A stretch of 64,000 bases of DNA from Pararhodobacter zhoushanensis (lineage in GTDB: Bacteria > Pseudomonadota > Alphaproteobacteria > Rhodobacterales > Rhodobacteraceae), in the NCBI RefSeq assembly GCF_025949695.1, contig NZ_JAPDFL010000001.1:248001-312000 (forward strand). The letters are read 5' to 3'. The translations under genes and the position numbers were made by a program. Every line of letters starts with the position of its first letter. Position 1 is the stretch's first letter. The notes under the pieces are model-generated. The model was not told the DNA's origin and did not search any database. It saw only the letters and a program-made list of their open reading frames with translations. Positions 48,952 to 57,801 of this stretch are shown in pieces.

Positions 48952-50396
48952 GGCACCAGCTTCCGCAGCTCGGGCTTGCGCACCTTGCCCGCAGCCGTGC
49001 GGGGGAAATCGGTCACGACATGGAAGGCTTTGGGCAGTTTGTACCCCGCCAGCCTTTCGCGCAGCCAGCCGGTCAGTGCGCAAGGGTCTACCGGATGCCC
49101 GGGCCGGGCGATCAGGAACGCAACGCCGCTCTCGCCCCATGTCGCATCGCTGACCCCGATCACGGCGGCGTCCAGCACCGACGGGTGGGTGATCAGCACC
49201 TTCTCCACCTCGGCCGGATAGACGTTCTCGCCGCCCGAGATGTACATATCCTTGATCCGGTCGATGATGCGGTAATAACCGTCGCTGTCGCGCTCGGCCA
49301 CATCGCCGGATTTCAGCCAGCCGTCCACCGTAAAGCTTGCCGCCGTCGCGCCCGGGTTGTCCAGATACCCCGGCGTCACCGTGGGTCCGCGCAGCAACAA
49401 CTCGCCCGCGCCCGGCTGGCCGTCGGCCACGCCGTCGAGCCGCGCCTCGGTCATCATCTGCGGTTTGCCCACCGATCCGATCCTGGTGATCGCCGCCGCG
49501 CGGTCGATCAGGAAGCCGGTCGGCCCGGTCTCGGTCATGCCGAAGCCGTTGCAGATCACCGCGCCGCGGTCAGCAAAGAAGCGGATCGTGGCCTCGGGCA
49601 GCGCCGCACCGCCGCAGGCCCAGCCGCGCAGGCGCGACAGGTCGATGCCCGACAGATCCATGTGCATCAGCGCCTGATAAATCGCGGGGACGCCGAAAAA
49701 CTGCGTCACCGCGCCTTGGGAGATCAGCGCCACCAGCGCCTGTGCGTCGAACTTGCGCAGCACCAGCGACGATCCGCCCCACAGGAAGATCGGCAGGGTA
49801 AACAGGTTGATCCCGCCGGTGTGGAACAGCGGCAGGAAATTGAGCGTGCGGTCCTCGGCCACCAGCCCCATCGCCTGCGCGATGTTCATCGCATTCGCGA
49901 CCACCATGCGCGGTGTCTGGATCACCGCCTTGGGCGTCCCCGTGGTGCCCGAGGTGAAGAGCACGTACCACGGCTGCTCGTCATCCACCTGCACGGGATC
50001 CAGCGCGGGGCCATCCGGGATCTCCAGCGCCATGACCGGCACGCCCAGCGCGGCGGCGGGTTCGGCAAAGGTTTCGTCGTGCAGCACAAGTGTGCAGTTG
50101 ACGCTACCCAGCACCGGCTTCAGCTCGGCCACCGGCTGACGCCAGTTGAGCGGGGCAAGGATCAGCCCGGCCTTTTGACAGGCAAAGAGCGCCACGAAGA
50201 ACTCGGGCCGGTTGTGGCACAGGATCGCCACGCGGGCCCCGCGCGGCACGCGCGCCAGCAGTGCAGCCCCCAGCCGGGCGGCGGCGGCATCGACGCGGGC
50301 AAAGCTCCACGCATCGCCCGTCTCATGATCCCGGAACGCCAATGCATCCGGCGTCAGCTGCGCGCGGCGGGCGGCAAGGTCGGGGATCAGGCCCAT
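48948..50396 (-). CDS. AMP-forming acyl-CoA ligase
   Basis: A 482-residue acyl-CoA synthetase of the fatty acid/aromatic acid type. P-loop FTSGTTGTPKAVI near residue 148, FGMTETGPTGFL near 284, GDVAERDSDGYYRIIDRIKDM and the C-terminal catalytic Lys in FPRTAAGKVRKPEL. Substrate unknown; its own MaoC pair and the TetR suggest an acid degraded by beta-oxidation-like steps. It is 19 bases after tetR, in the same direction. Confidence 0.87.
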   Translation of the reverse strand: MGLIPDLAARRAQLTPDALAFRDHETGDAWSFARVDAAAARLGAALLARVPRGARVAILCHNRPEFFVALFACQKAGLILAPLNWRQPVAELKPVLGSVNCTLVLHDETFAEPAAALGVPVMALEIPDGPALDPVQVDDEQPWYVLFTSGTTGTPKAVIQTPRMVVANAMNIAQAMGLVAEDRTLNFLPLFHTGGINLFTLPIFLWGGSSLVLRKFDAQALVALISQGAVTQFFGVPAIYQALMHMDLSGIDLSRLRGWACGGAALPEATIRFFADRGAVICNGFGMTETGPTGFLIDRAAAITRIGSVGKPQMMTEARLDGVADGQPGAGELLLRGPTVTPGYLDNPGATAASFTVDGWLKSGDVAERDSDGYYRIIDRIKDMYISGGENVYPAEVEKVLITHPSVLDAAVIGVSDATWGESGVAFLIARPGHPVDPCALTGWLRERLAGYKLPKAFHVVTDFPRTAAGKVRKPELRKLVP

Positions 50397-50415
50397 CGCG
50401 TCACCGTCGCCCGCT

Positions 50416-51042
50416 TCATGGTCTCAGCCCACGTTCCAGCATGTCGAACACCTCGGTCACCAGCGCATCGGGATCGACCTCACTCTCCCAGATCGCGAAG
50501 CGTTCGCCCAGCGTCACGGCCATGCCCATCAACGCCCAGGCGCGGACCTCGGCGTCGCCGTCGCGGATTTCCCCTTCGTGCGCGGCGGCGGCGAGGTTCT
50601 GGGCATAGCCGCGCGCAAAGGTGGTGTAATAGGCGCGGTAGGCGTCGGGGGCGACGAAACGCGCCTCCATGACGATGTTATACAGCGCCGGACGTTCCGC
50701 CACGAAGCTGAGAAACGCGCGCAACCCCCGGCGTTCGGCGGTAAGGCGGTCGGGGGCATCGGCGACAGCATCGGCCAGAAAGCCGCGGGTCAGCTTGCCC
50801 ATTTCCAGCACCAGTTCGCGAAACACCTCGTCCTTGGACTGAAAGTAGATATAGAACGTCCCCTGAGCGATCCCGGCACGGCGGGTGATGTCCGCGATCG
50901 AGGCGGCTGCAAAGCCGACCTCGCCGATCACTGCCTCGGCCGCCTTGATCAGCGAGTCGCGCGTGTCCTGCCCGCGCCGTGTGCGGGGTTTGGGGGTGCG
51001 CGGGCGGACAGGTGCCGGGCGGTTGGGGCTGGCCTCGGGCAT
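50416..51042 (-). CDS. TetR family transcriptional regulator
   Basis: A 208-residue repressor. The helix-turn-helix is near residues 20-65: AAEAVIGEVGFAAASIADITRRAGIAQGTFYIYFQSKDEVF (split by me). The C-terminal ligand-binding part is all helical. The start is ATG 51042 behind GGAG. An ATG eight codons earlier (51066) lies inside the operator-like palindrome and is unlikely. The AAACATGAA motif before this gene and before the Liv-type operon points to control of both by this protein, probably released by the acyl-CoA product. Confidence 0.87.
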   Translation of the reverse strand: MPEASPNRPAPVRPRTPKPRTRRGQDTRDSLIKAAEAVIGEVGFAAASIADITRRAGIAQGTFYIYFQSKDEVFRELVLEMGKLTRGFLADAVADAPDRLTAERRGLRAFLSFVAERPALYNIVMEARFVAPDAYRAYYTTFARGYAQNLAAAAHEGEIRDGDAEVRAWALMGMAVTLGERFAIWESEVDPDALVTEVFDMLERGLRP

Positions 51043-51053
51043 GGGCGCTCCTG

Positions 51054-51076
51054 AAACATGAATCATTCGTCATATT
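51054..51076. promoter_or_regulatory. TetR-operator-like site before tetR
   Basis: AAACATGAATCAT here is identical to the left part of the palindrome at 42329; the right half (CGTCATATT) is degenerate. It lies 12-34 bases upstream of the tetR ATG, fitting autoregulation. Confidence 0.6.
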
Positions 51077-51168
51077 GAGACCCGTCAGGAAACTGTCAAG
51101 AAATTTCCCCTGCCCGCGCCAGAACCCATGCTACGCTTCCTCTCGCCGATTCTGCACGGGAGAGAGCG

Positions 51169-52305
51169 ATGGGCGGACAGGTGACGGTGCTTGCAGCCAC
51201 CAGCAAGGGATTGTTTCTGGTCGACTCGGACGAAGCGCGCAAGGACTGGACGCTGTCCGGGCCGTTCTGCGACGGCTGGCCGGTCGCCCATGCGCTTGGC
51301 GATCCGCAGACCGGCACGATCTGGGCCGCGGCGGGCGGCGAGTGGCAGGGGTCGGCAGTTTTCCGATCCCATGATCACGGGGCCAGCTGGACGCATGCGA
51401 TGCTGGCCAATGGCCATATGGACGTGATGCTGGCGCAGAACGAAGACTTTCGCAAAATGCTGGGACGCGGGCCGGGCCCGGACGCACCGTTCAAGGGCGA
51501 GATCACCGCGCTCTGGGCCTTGGGCCGGGTGGGCGACACGCTTTATGCCGGGGCAAAACCGGCGGCGCTGTACGCCAGTCATGACAACGGCGACAGCTGG
51601 CAGCGGGTGCAGGGGCTGTCTGATCACCCCTCGGCCGACAGCTGGGAGCCGGGCGGCGCGGGGTTGGTGCTGCACACCATTCTGGGCGAGGGCGAGAAGC
51701 TGCTGGTCGGCATCTCGTCCGCCGGGGTTTTCGCCAGCGAGGACGGCGGCGCGACTTGGGAACGGCGCAACCGGCGCACCAACCTGTCCGCCACGCCGCA
51801 CCCGGTCACCGGCCAATGCGAATCCGATATTGGCCTGTGCGTGCATAACATCACGCGCAGCGCGGACGGACAGACGCTGTATATGCAAAACCACACCGGC
51901 GTGTTCCGCAGCCGCGATGAGGGGCGCAGCTGGGATGAGATTAGCGATGGGTTGCCGTCAAAGTTCGGCTTCCCCGTTGCGGCCCACCCAAGCGACCCGG
52001 ATACGCTCTATGTGCTGCCGCTCAGCGAATGGGGCGGGCGCACGCCGCCAGAGGGCAAGGCGACCATCTGGCGCTCTCGCAACGCGGGCGACAACTGGGA
52101 GCCGATGCGCGAAGGGCTGCCCGACAACGCCTATTTCACCGTGCTGCGGCAGGCGATGGCGACCGACAAGGCGGACAAGGCCGGGATCTATTTCGGCACC
52201 AACTCGGGCAGCGTGTTCGCGTCAACCGACGATGGCGACAGCTGGAGCGAGATCGCGCGCCACCTGCCGACCGTGCTGGGCGTCGAGGTTATGCACCGCC
52301 GCTAA
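51169..52305 (+). CDS. Asp-box (BNR) repeat beta-propeller protein
   Basis: A 378-residue protein built of Asp-box repeats: SHDHGASW, SHDNGDSW, SEDGGATW, SRDEGRSW, SRNAGDNW and STDDGDSW, spread from about residue 65 to 355, giving a six- or seven-bladed propeller like sialidases and photosystem assembly factor Ycf48. It has no clear signal peptide (MGGQVTVLAATSKGLFLVDS), so is probably cytoplasmic. The sialidase catalytic Arg triad is not evident, and enzymatic activity should not be assumed. GGGAGAGAG precedes the ATG. Confidence 0.82.
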   Translation: MGGQVTVLAATSKGLFLVDSDEARKDWTLSGPFCDGWPVAHALGDPQTGTIWAAAGGEWQGSAVFRSHDHGASWTHAMLANGHMDVMLAQNEDFRKMLGRGPGPDAPFKGEITALWALGRVGDTLYAGAKPAALYASHDNGDSWQRVQGLSDHPSADSWEPGGAGLVLHTILGEGEKLLVGISSAGVFASEDGGATWERRNRRTNLSATPHPVTGQCESDIGLCVHNITRSADGQTLYMQNHTGVFRSRDEGRSWDEISDGLPSKFGFPVAAHPSDPDTLYVLPLSEWGGRTPPEGKATIWRSRNAGDNWEPMREGLPDNAYFTVLRQAMATDKADKAGIYFGTNSGSVFASTDDGDSWSEIARHLPTVLGVEVMHRR

Positions 52306-53204
52306 TCGTGCTCGGCGGCGATGCTGCGCGGCTGGCGCGCCGGGGTCAGCAGGATCGCCGCCAGCACCAGCACGCAGGCCACCGCCTGCGCCGGATGCAG
52401 CGATTCGCCAAAGCCCAGCCAGCCGACGGCAAACATCACCGGCAGTTCGATACTGCCCGCCATGGCGGTGCGCGCGGTGCCGACGATGGGCGAGCAAAGG
52501 ACATAGAACAGCTGAGGCACCAGCGCCGTGCCCAGACCGATACCCAGCACCATCAGCCAGCCATAGCCATCGACCGGCAGCAACTGTGCAACCGGGGTCG
52601 CCAGCACCAGCGGCAACAGACCCAGCACCGACCCCAGCGAGACGACGCCGATCCGCACCAGCACCGGGATCGTGTTCAGCCGGTGAACCAGCACGGCAAT
52701 GCCCAGCCCGAACCCGGCGGGCGCGGCGAGCGAGAGCAGCAAGGCGGGCAACAGCTCGGGTGCAACCGCGCCGGGGGTGGTGACCAGCGCGGCAGCGGCA
52801 ACGATCATCGCCGCGCCAAAGATCGCGCGACCGGCGGGGCGCTCGCCAAACAGCAGCCACGCGAACAGCAGCGCAAAGGCCGGATAGGTCATATAAAGCA
52901 CGCCCGCCGTCGACACCGGCACCATCTGCACCGCGCTGACATACGAAGTCCATCCCAGCCCCATCAGCACACCGACCCCCAGTGCCCAGAACAGCGTGCG
53001 CCCCTGATCGCGCACGCGCCACGCCAGCAGGGCCAAGAGCGCGCTGGCCAACAGGTAGCGCGCAAAGGCGACGGCGTGGGGCGGCATCCCCGCATCGGTC
53101 AGCGACCGGGCGAACAGCGGCACAAGGCCGAAACACACCGACGCGAAGACGACGCCGAGCGTCGCAAGGCCCAAACCGGGCGTGGGAAGATTGCGCACCT
53201 GCAT
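52302..53204 (-). CDS. EamA family (DMT) transporter
   Basis: A 300-residue protein with ten membrane segments in two EamA halves, e.g. LGVVFASVCFGLVPLFARSL, YMTYPAFALLFAWLLFGERPAG (split by me) and AWLGFGESLHPAQAVACVLVLAAI. Drug/metabolite transporters of this type export amino acids or metabolites. The start is ATG 53204 (MQVRNLPTPGLGLATLG); the frame extends further but overlaps the nitrile hydratase activator. It may carry a substrate or product of nitrile hydratase. Overlaps the Asp-box gene end by 4 bases, convergent. Confidence 0.85.
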   Translation of the reverse strand: MQVRNLPTPGLGLATLGVVFASVCFGLVPLFARSLTDAGMPPHAVAFARYLLASALLALLAWRVRDQGRTLFWALGVGVLMGLGWTSYVSAVQMVPVSTAGVLYMTYPAFALLFAWLLFGERPAGRAIFGAAMIVAAAALVTTPGAVAPELLPALLLSLAAPAGFGLGIAVLVHRLNTIPVLVRIGVVSLGSVLGLLPLVLATPVAQLLPVDGYGWLMVLGIGLGTALVPQLFYVLCSPIVGTARTAMAGSIELPVMFAVGWLGFGESLHPAQAVACVLVLAAILLTPARQPRSIAAEHD

Positions 53205-53250
53205 AACCCTCGCTACCACGCGATTCGCATTATGAACAGTGCTGTACAGA

Positions 53251-53547
53251 TTAGCCGGAGACGTTTTCCAGCAGGATCGGCTGTCCATGCGGCGTGGCGT
53301 GTGCCGCGTCCTGCCAGCGGTGCGCCAGAGCGGCGATCTCGTCGGGCACGGCGATGCCTTTTTGCGTCAGAATACCCTCAAGCGCCTGCAGCCAGGCGTC
53401 CCAATACTCGGCCCCCGTCGCCAGCTGCGCCCCCAGCGCCTGCGTCCAGTCGGGCCAGCTGAACAGCCCCGCCTCGCTGAGCGCGACGGTCAGGCCAAAG
53501 ACCTGCGCCTGCCACGGCGCCAGAAAGGGTTGGTCAGGCGCGCTCAA
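53251..53547 (-). CDS. Nitrile hydratase accessory (activator) protein
   Basis: A 98-residue protein of the nitrile hydratase activator family, related to the beta-subunit N-terminus: FLAPWQAQVFGLTVALSEAGLFSWPDWTQALGAQL (split by me) and YWDAWLQALEGIL. In cobalt-type enzymes this protein swaps subunits to insert cobalt. It overlaps the beta-subunit gene by 14 bases, and no separate iron-type activator is seen. Confidence 0.87.
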   Translation of the reverse strand: MSAPDQPFLAPWQAQVFGLTVALSEAGLFSWPDWTQALGAQLATGAEYWDAWLQALEGILTQKGIAVPDEIAALAHRWQDAAHATPHGQPILLENVSG

Positions 53548-54190
53548 GATACCCCTCCCACAGATCGGCGCTGAGGGTCAGGCCGGGCTCGCTGTCCGGT
53601 CCCCAAACCTCGGCCCCGTCAAACACGACGGTGTACAGGCGTTGTGGCTGCTCGCCTTGCCCATGCGCGTTGGTGTCGGGCAACACGAAGCCGCCATGCT
53701 CGGACTCCACCACGCCCGCATGCCCGGCCAGATAGGTCGGCACCCGCGTATGGCCGCGCGGATGCGCGTTGCGGCAGCGCACGCGGTCGCCGGGCGCAAA
53801 GCGCGGCGCGGTTTCAACCCGACGGTCACACGGCCCGCCGCGGGCCAGAGCGCCGGGCACCGCCTGCGCAGACAGACGTCTGGGGTGCGGGTCTCGGGCC
53901 TGCGCCTGCCCCTCGGCCAGTTCCTGCGGCGTCAGCAGATCGTGGCGCTGCAGCAGGGTTTCCAACGCGCGCGTCCATATTTCGTAATAGCTCGAAGCAT
54001 AGTAGACCACCGGCGGCAGGCTTTCGCGCGCATGACGGCTCTCATCCAAATTCCAGTGCCCCAGCGCGCCGCAGGCCAGCACCACCCCCAGCGCACGGGC
54101 TTCCCAGTCGGCGTGAAACAGCGGCTCGTTTGCCTCGGGCGCGACCGCACCGAAGCCCATCTTGCCGCCCAGATCATGCGGCCCGTTCAT
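53534..54190 (-). CDS. nthB: Nitrile hydratase subunit beta
   Basis: A 218-residue beta subunit. It starts [32 protein letters not shown] (split by me), the canonical beta N-terminus, has [13 protein letters not shown], and ends with the SH3-like barrel [34 protein letters not shown] (split by me). The beta subunit carries the conserved Arg pair that contacts the modified cysteines of alpha. ATGA overlap with the alpha gene. Confidence 0.93.
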   Translation of the reverse strand: MNGPHDLGGKMGFGAVAPEANEPLFHADWEARALGVVLACGALGHWNLDESRHARESLPPVVYYASSYYEIWTRALETLLQRHDLLTPQELAEGQAQARDPHPRRLSAQAVPGALARGGPCDRRVETAPRFAPGDRVRCRNAHPRGHTRVPTYLAGHAGVVESEHGGFVLPDTNAHGQGEQPQRLYTVVFDGAEVWGPDSEPGLTLSADLWEGYLERA

Positions 54191-54795
54191 GCCGGCACCC
54201 GTGCCAGCCCGGTGCCGATCATGCTTTCGCGCGTGACCAGCTCGGCCAGTTGCGCGGGCGACCAGCCCTCGGTTCCCTCAGGGCGCATCGGCACCACCAG
54301 ATAGCGCAGCTCGGCGGTGGAATCCCACACGCGCAGCTGCGTGCCCTCGGGCAAGACCAGCCCGAACTCGGCCAGCACCGCGCGCGGCTCGATCACCACG
54401 CGCGAGCGATAGGCGGGCGATTTGTACCAGACCGGCGGCAGGCCCAGCAGGCTCCACGGGTAGCAAGAGCACAAGGTGCAGACGATCACATGATGCTGGC
54501 CGGGCGCGTTGAACACCGCCTTCACATGCTCACCCTGCCGCCCGGTGAACCCCATCGCGCCCACCGCCGCCGTTGCATCCCGCGCCAGCCAGTCGGCAAA
54601 GGCGGGGTCGGTCCACGCCCGCGCCACCACCGCCGCCCCGTTCTGCGGGCCGACTTTGTGCGCGTAGGTTTCGATGATCGCGTCCACGGCGGCAGGATCA
54701 ACGAGGCCCTTTTGCACAAGGATCGTCTCTAACGCGCGAACGCGCGCGTCCATCGGATCCAGATGGTTGTCGTGGTCGTGGTGGTCATGCGGCAT
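54187..54795 (-). CDS. nthA: Nitrile hydratase subunit alpha, cobalt type
   Basis: About 202 residues. The metal site [10 protein letters not shown] has Thr in the third position, the mark of cobalt-type enzymes (iron-type have VCSLCSC); two of the cysteines become sulfinic and sulfenic acids. Preceding Asn and following [20 protein letters not shown] are conserved. The N-terminus [11 protein letters not shown] is His-rich and may help collect metal. Start 54795 is preferred; an in-frame ATG at 54822 has no better ribosome site. The enzyme hydrates nitriles to amides; no amidase is adjacent. Confidence 0.93.
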   Translation of the reverse strand: MPHDHHDHDNHLDPMDARVRALETILVQKGLVDPAAVDAIIETYAHKVGPQNGAAVVARAWTDPAFADWLARDATAAVGAMGFTGRQGEHVKAVFNAPGQHHVIVCTLCSCYPWSLLGLPPVWYKSPAYRSRVVIEPRAVLAEFGLVLPEGTQLRVWDSTAELRYLVVPMRPEGTEGWSPAQLAELVTRESMIGTGLARVPA

Positions 54796-54926
54796 GGCGG
54801 GCACCCGGTTGTGAAACCTCATGCTAGGCCATCGTGCCAGCCCGGAAAAGCCGGGATATGCGACCTCTGGGTGCTAGGCGTTCAGGCCTTGCTGTGGCAG
54901 GCTCGCGGTCAAAGGACAGCAGCAAG

Positions 54927-55664
54927 ATGCCACAGGGCCTGACCGATATCTTCCAGTATCCCGCGCGGATCGGCGCAGCGCACAGCATCGGCGCGGTCTG
55001 CGCCGAGATGCTCGCGCTGACCGAACCGCTGGGCTACTCGGTCTATGCCATCGGCGCGGTGCCGCATCCGCAGGATCCGTATCCGTCAAGCTTCATGGTC
55101 ACCAATTGGCCCGAGGAATGGCGCACCGCCTATTTCGACCGTCAGTTCGGCCGCCGCGACCCGACGCTGCGGGCGCTGGCGCAGACCAGCCAGACCTTTA
55201 CGGTGACAGAACTGCGTCAGGGCCGCATGGGTTTCGCGCCCACGGCGAAAGAGCTGGAGGTGCTCGATTTCGCCGCCGGACTCGGGTTGCCCAGCGGTCT
55301 GATCGTGCCGGTGTTTCGCGCGCGGGGCTATACCGGGGTCTGCTGTCTTGTCGGCAAAGCCCCCGAACCCACGCCCGAAATCCGCGCCCGGCTGCAGTTC
55401 ATCGCCGAGCATACCCATGACCGCCTGCGCGCGCTCAGTGCCGCGCATAGCATCGGCGAGGTGACCGAGACGCTCAGTCCGCGCGAAACCCAGATTCTGG
55501 TTCTGGCGCGACAGGGACTCAGCGACGCGGGAATCGCCCAATCGGCCGCGATCAGTGTGCGCACCGTGCGCTTTCACTTCGACAATGCGCGGCGCAAGCT
55601 CGCCGCCCGCTCGCGCGCAGAGGCGATCGCCATAGCGGTCGCACAGCACCTTTTACCGACCTGA
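54927..55664 (+). CDS. LuxR family regulator (LuxR solo with autoinducer-binding domain)
   Basis: A 245-residue protein with an N-terminal autoinducer-binding domain and C-terminal LuxR helix-turn-helix (TLSPRETQILVLARQGLSDAGIAQ and ISVRTVRFHFDNARRKLAARSR, both split by me). The W-x3-Y (WRTAY) and DP (RRDPTL) positions of AHL receptors are kept, but the usual second Trp is replaced in TFTVTE. No luxI synthase lies in the window, so it is a solo. It is divergent from the nitrile hydratase genes. Start taken as ATG 54927 (MPQGLTDIF) behind AAAGGAC. Confidence 0.85.
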   Translation: MPQGLTDIFQYPARIGAAHSIGAVCAEMLALTEPLGYSVYAIGAVPHPQDPYPSSFMVTNWPEEWRTAYFDRQFGRRDPTLRALAQTSQTFTVTELRQGRMGFAPTAKELEVLDFAAGLGLPSGLIVPVFRARGYTGVCCLVGKAPEPTPEIRARLQFIAEHTHDRLRALSAAHSIGEVTETLSPRETQILVLARQGLSDAGIAQSAAISVRTVRFHFDNARRKLAARSRAEAIAIAVAQHLLPT

Positions 55665-55739
55665 CCTGTCAGAAGTCACAGTTGCGTGCGGCGGCGGCAG
55701 AGTTAAGCTTTGACACATTGATATAGTTTTTTCAAAGTC

Positions 55740-55768
55740 GGGGCGGTCCTTTGGACCGTCCCTTTTTT
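55740..55768 (+). terminator. Rho-independent terminator after luxR
   Basis: GGGGCGGTCC, loop TTT, GGACCGTCCC, then six T (55763-55768). The 10-base stem has a single G-T pair. It lies 76 bases after the luxR stop and just before the convergent MFS stop. Confidence 0.88.
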
Positions 55769-55773
55769 GTCGT

Positions 55774-56994
55774 TCACGCTGTGGCCAGTGCCCCCGTGGC
55801 CCGTCCCGGCCTGCTGCGCAGCAGGATGGTCAGGATCACCACGATATTCAGCAGGTTCCATGCGATGCCATTCACGAAGGCCATCGTGTACGAGCCGCTG
55901 ACGTCATAGATCCAGCCCGACATCCAGCCGCCGAGCGCCATGCCGACGATGGTTGCCATGATGACAAAGCCGACCCGAGCGCCGGCCTCGCGCGCCGGCA
56001 TGTATTCGCGCACGATGATCGCATAGGCGGGCACGATGCCGCCCTGGCTCAGGCCAAAGATCAGGCTGACGACGTAGAGCGACACCAGCCCGTCGAACGG
56101 CAGGTACAAGAACAGCCCGATCATCTGCCCGACCGAGCCGATCAGCAGCGTCGGGATGCCGCCCAGCCGGTCGGTGATGAACCCCGAGATCAGCCGCGAC
56201 ACCACGCCGCCCATCAGCATCACGCTGAGCATCTCGGCCCCGACAGCAGGGCCATAGCCAAGGTCCACGCAGAAGGCGACCAGATGCACCTGCGGCATCG
56301 ACATCGCCACGCAACAGCCGATCCCGGCCAGCGCCAGCATCCACGCCAGCGTGCGCGGCGAGTAGGGGGCGCGGCGCGGGATCAGGCTGGTGGCCTGCGC
56401 GGTCGCGGTCATGCTTTCGGCAGGCACCCGGCGGCGCAGGAACTGCGCAGCGGGGATGACGACGACGGGGACCAGAGCGGCCAGAACCCAACAGACGGCA
56501 CGCCAGCCGCTCGCCGCCAGCACACCGGACAGCGCCAGCGGCCAGATCGCCCCGGCGAGATAGTTGCCGCTGGCCGCGATGGCCACGGCGATCCCCCGCC
56601 GTTTGCGGAACCACAACGAGATGTCCGCCAGCAAAGGCCCAAAGAAACACGCCGTCCCCAGCCCGATCAGGAATTGTGCGCCCGACAGCAGCCAGATCGT
56701 CGGGCTGAGCGCGGCCAGCACGTAGCCAAAGCTCGACAACAGCGCGGCCAGCGACAGCGCCACGCTGACACCGAACCGGTCCACCACCCGGCCCAGCACC
56801 AGATTGCCCAGCGCAAACCCGGCCATCGTCAGCGTATAGGGCACCGAGGCATCGCCGCGCCCGCCGCCGAATTCCGCCTGCACGGCAGGCAACAGGGCGA
56901 TGATCGACCACATGCCGACGTTGCCGACGGTGGCAATCCCCAGCGACAGGGCGAGGCGGGACCATGAATAGCGGGTGTCGAAAATCTGGCTCAT
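55774..56994 (-). CDS. Major facilitator superfamily transporter
   Basis: A 406-residue protein with 12 membrane segments. LGRVVDRFGVSVAL is the MFS motif A loop between helices 2 and 3, and LADISLWFRKRRGIAVAIAASGNYLAGAIWP (split by me) resembles the oxalate/formate antiporter-like and monocarboxylate groups. FGLSQGGIVPAYAIIVREYMP supports the monocarboxylate-like assignment. Substrate unknown; a haloacid dehalogenase and an FAD dehydrogenase lie upstream in the same direction. Confidence 0.85.
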   Translation of the reverse strand: MSQIFDTRYSWSRLALSLGIATVGNVGMWSIIALLPAVQAEFGGGRGDASVPYTLTMAGFALGNLVLGRVVDRFGVSVALSLAALLSSFGYVLAALSPTIWLLSGAQFLIGLGTACFFGPLLADISLWFRKRRGIAVAIAASGNYLAGAIWPLALSGVLAASGWRAVCWVLAALVPVVVIPAAQFLRRRVPAESMTATAQATSLIPRRAPYSPRTLAWMLALAGIGCCVAMSMPQVHLVAFCVDLGYGPAVGAEMLSVMLMGGVVSRLISGFITDRLGGIPTLLIGSVGQMIGLFLYLPFDGLVSLYVVSLIFGLSQGGIVPAYAIIVREYMPAREAGARVGFVIMATIVGMALGGWMSGWIYDVSGSYTMAFVNGIAWNLLNIVVILTILLRSRPGRATGALATA

Positions 56995-57045
56995 GCCCGC
57001 ACCTTAGGCAGCGCAAACCGATGCTGCCAGCGCAAACTTTACAGG

Positions 57046-57729
57046 TTAAAGGCTTTCCACCAACCCCGGCAGCGCGGCCAGATCCGACAGCACATGCTGC
57101 GGGCTGCCGAACAGCCGGTCGCGGGGCGCGCCATCGCGGTTCACCCACACCGTCGCGAAGCCGTACGCCGCACCGGCGCAGGCATCCCAGCCGTTCGAGG
57201 ACACAAAGAGCACCTCTTGGGGCGCCAGTTTCAGCCCCGCGCCAACCAGTTCATAAACCCGGCGGTCCGGCTTGAAGACCCCCACGCTCTCGACACTGAA
57301 CAGCCCCTCGAACACCCCGCCCAACCCGGCCGAGCGCACCGCCCCGTCCAGCATCCCCGGCGAGCCATTCGACAGGATCGCCAGCCGCTGACCCTGCGCC
57401 GCCAGCGCGACCAGCATCGCCGGAACCTCAGGAAACGCGGCCAGATCCCAGTACAACTGCAACAGCCGCGAGCGCAGGCCCGTATCGCTGAGCCCGGCAT
57501 TCTCCAGAGCCCAGTCCAGCCCGTCCTGCGTCACGCGCCAGAAATCGGCATGCGCCCCGGCCACGGCCCGCAGCCATGTGTACTCCAATTGCTTGCGCCG
57601 CCAGTCCGCCGCGATCTGCGGCCATTTCCCGGCCCACCCCTCGGCCCCCGGCTCGCCCGCCGCGATCCGCGCCGCCGCGCCCACGTCGAACAGCGTGCCA
57701 TAGGCATCAAACACACAGGCCTTGATCAT
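57046..57729 (-). CDS. Haloacid dehalogenase, type II
   Basis: A 227-residue HAD-superfamily hydrolase: nucleophile Asp in VFDAYGTLFDV (residues 6-16), ILSNGSPGML, VGVFKPDRRVYEL and SSNGWDACAGAAYGFATVWVNR (split by me). These are the motifs of L-2-haloacid dehalogenases, which replace halogen with hydroxyl. SNGxxD supports true dehalogenase type. It starts 72 bases upstream of the MFS start region and may be co-transcribed with it. Confidence 0.87.
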   Translation of the reverse strand: MIKACVFDAYGTLFDVGAAARIAAGEPGAEGWAGKWPQIAADWRRKQLEYTWLRAVAGAHADFWRVTQDGLDWALENAGLSDTGLRSRLLQLYWDLAAFPEVPAMLVALAAQGQRLAILSNGSPGMLDGAVRSAGLGGVFEGLFSVESVGVFKPDRRVYELVGAGLKLAPQEVLFVSSNGWDACAGAAYGFATVWVNRDGAPRDRLFGSPQHVLSDLAALPGLVESL

Positions 57730-57734
57730 CGTCG

Positions 57735-57801
57735 CCCTTTCATCTTGCCAAAAATACGCTGGGGGGTGAGGCCCGGCACGGGCCGAGGGGGGCTAGCCCC
57801 C
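57735..57801. repeat. Multi-hairpin intergenic repeat, copy 3
   Basis: CCCTTTCATCTTGCC..AAATACGCTGGGGGGTGA followed by a GGCCCGgcaCGGGCC hairpin and GGGGGGCTAGCCCCCC. Same order of blocks as the copies at 26024 and 48078, but without the upstream left arm. It separates the FAD dehydrogenase stop from the dehalogenase start. Confidence 0.6.

Noticed and set aside
51169..52305. Calling the Asp-box protein a sialidase
   Set aside because: Asp-boxes are structural; the catalytic Arg triad and Tyr/Glu of sialidases were not evident and no sialic acid genes are nearby.
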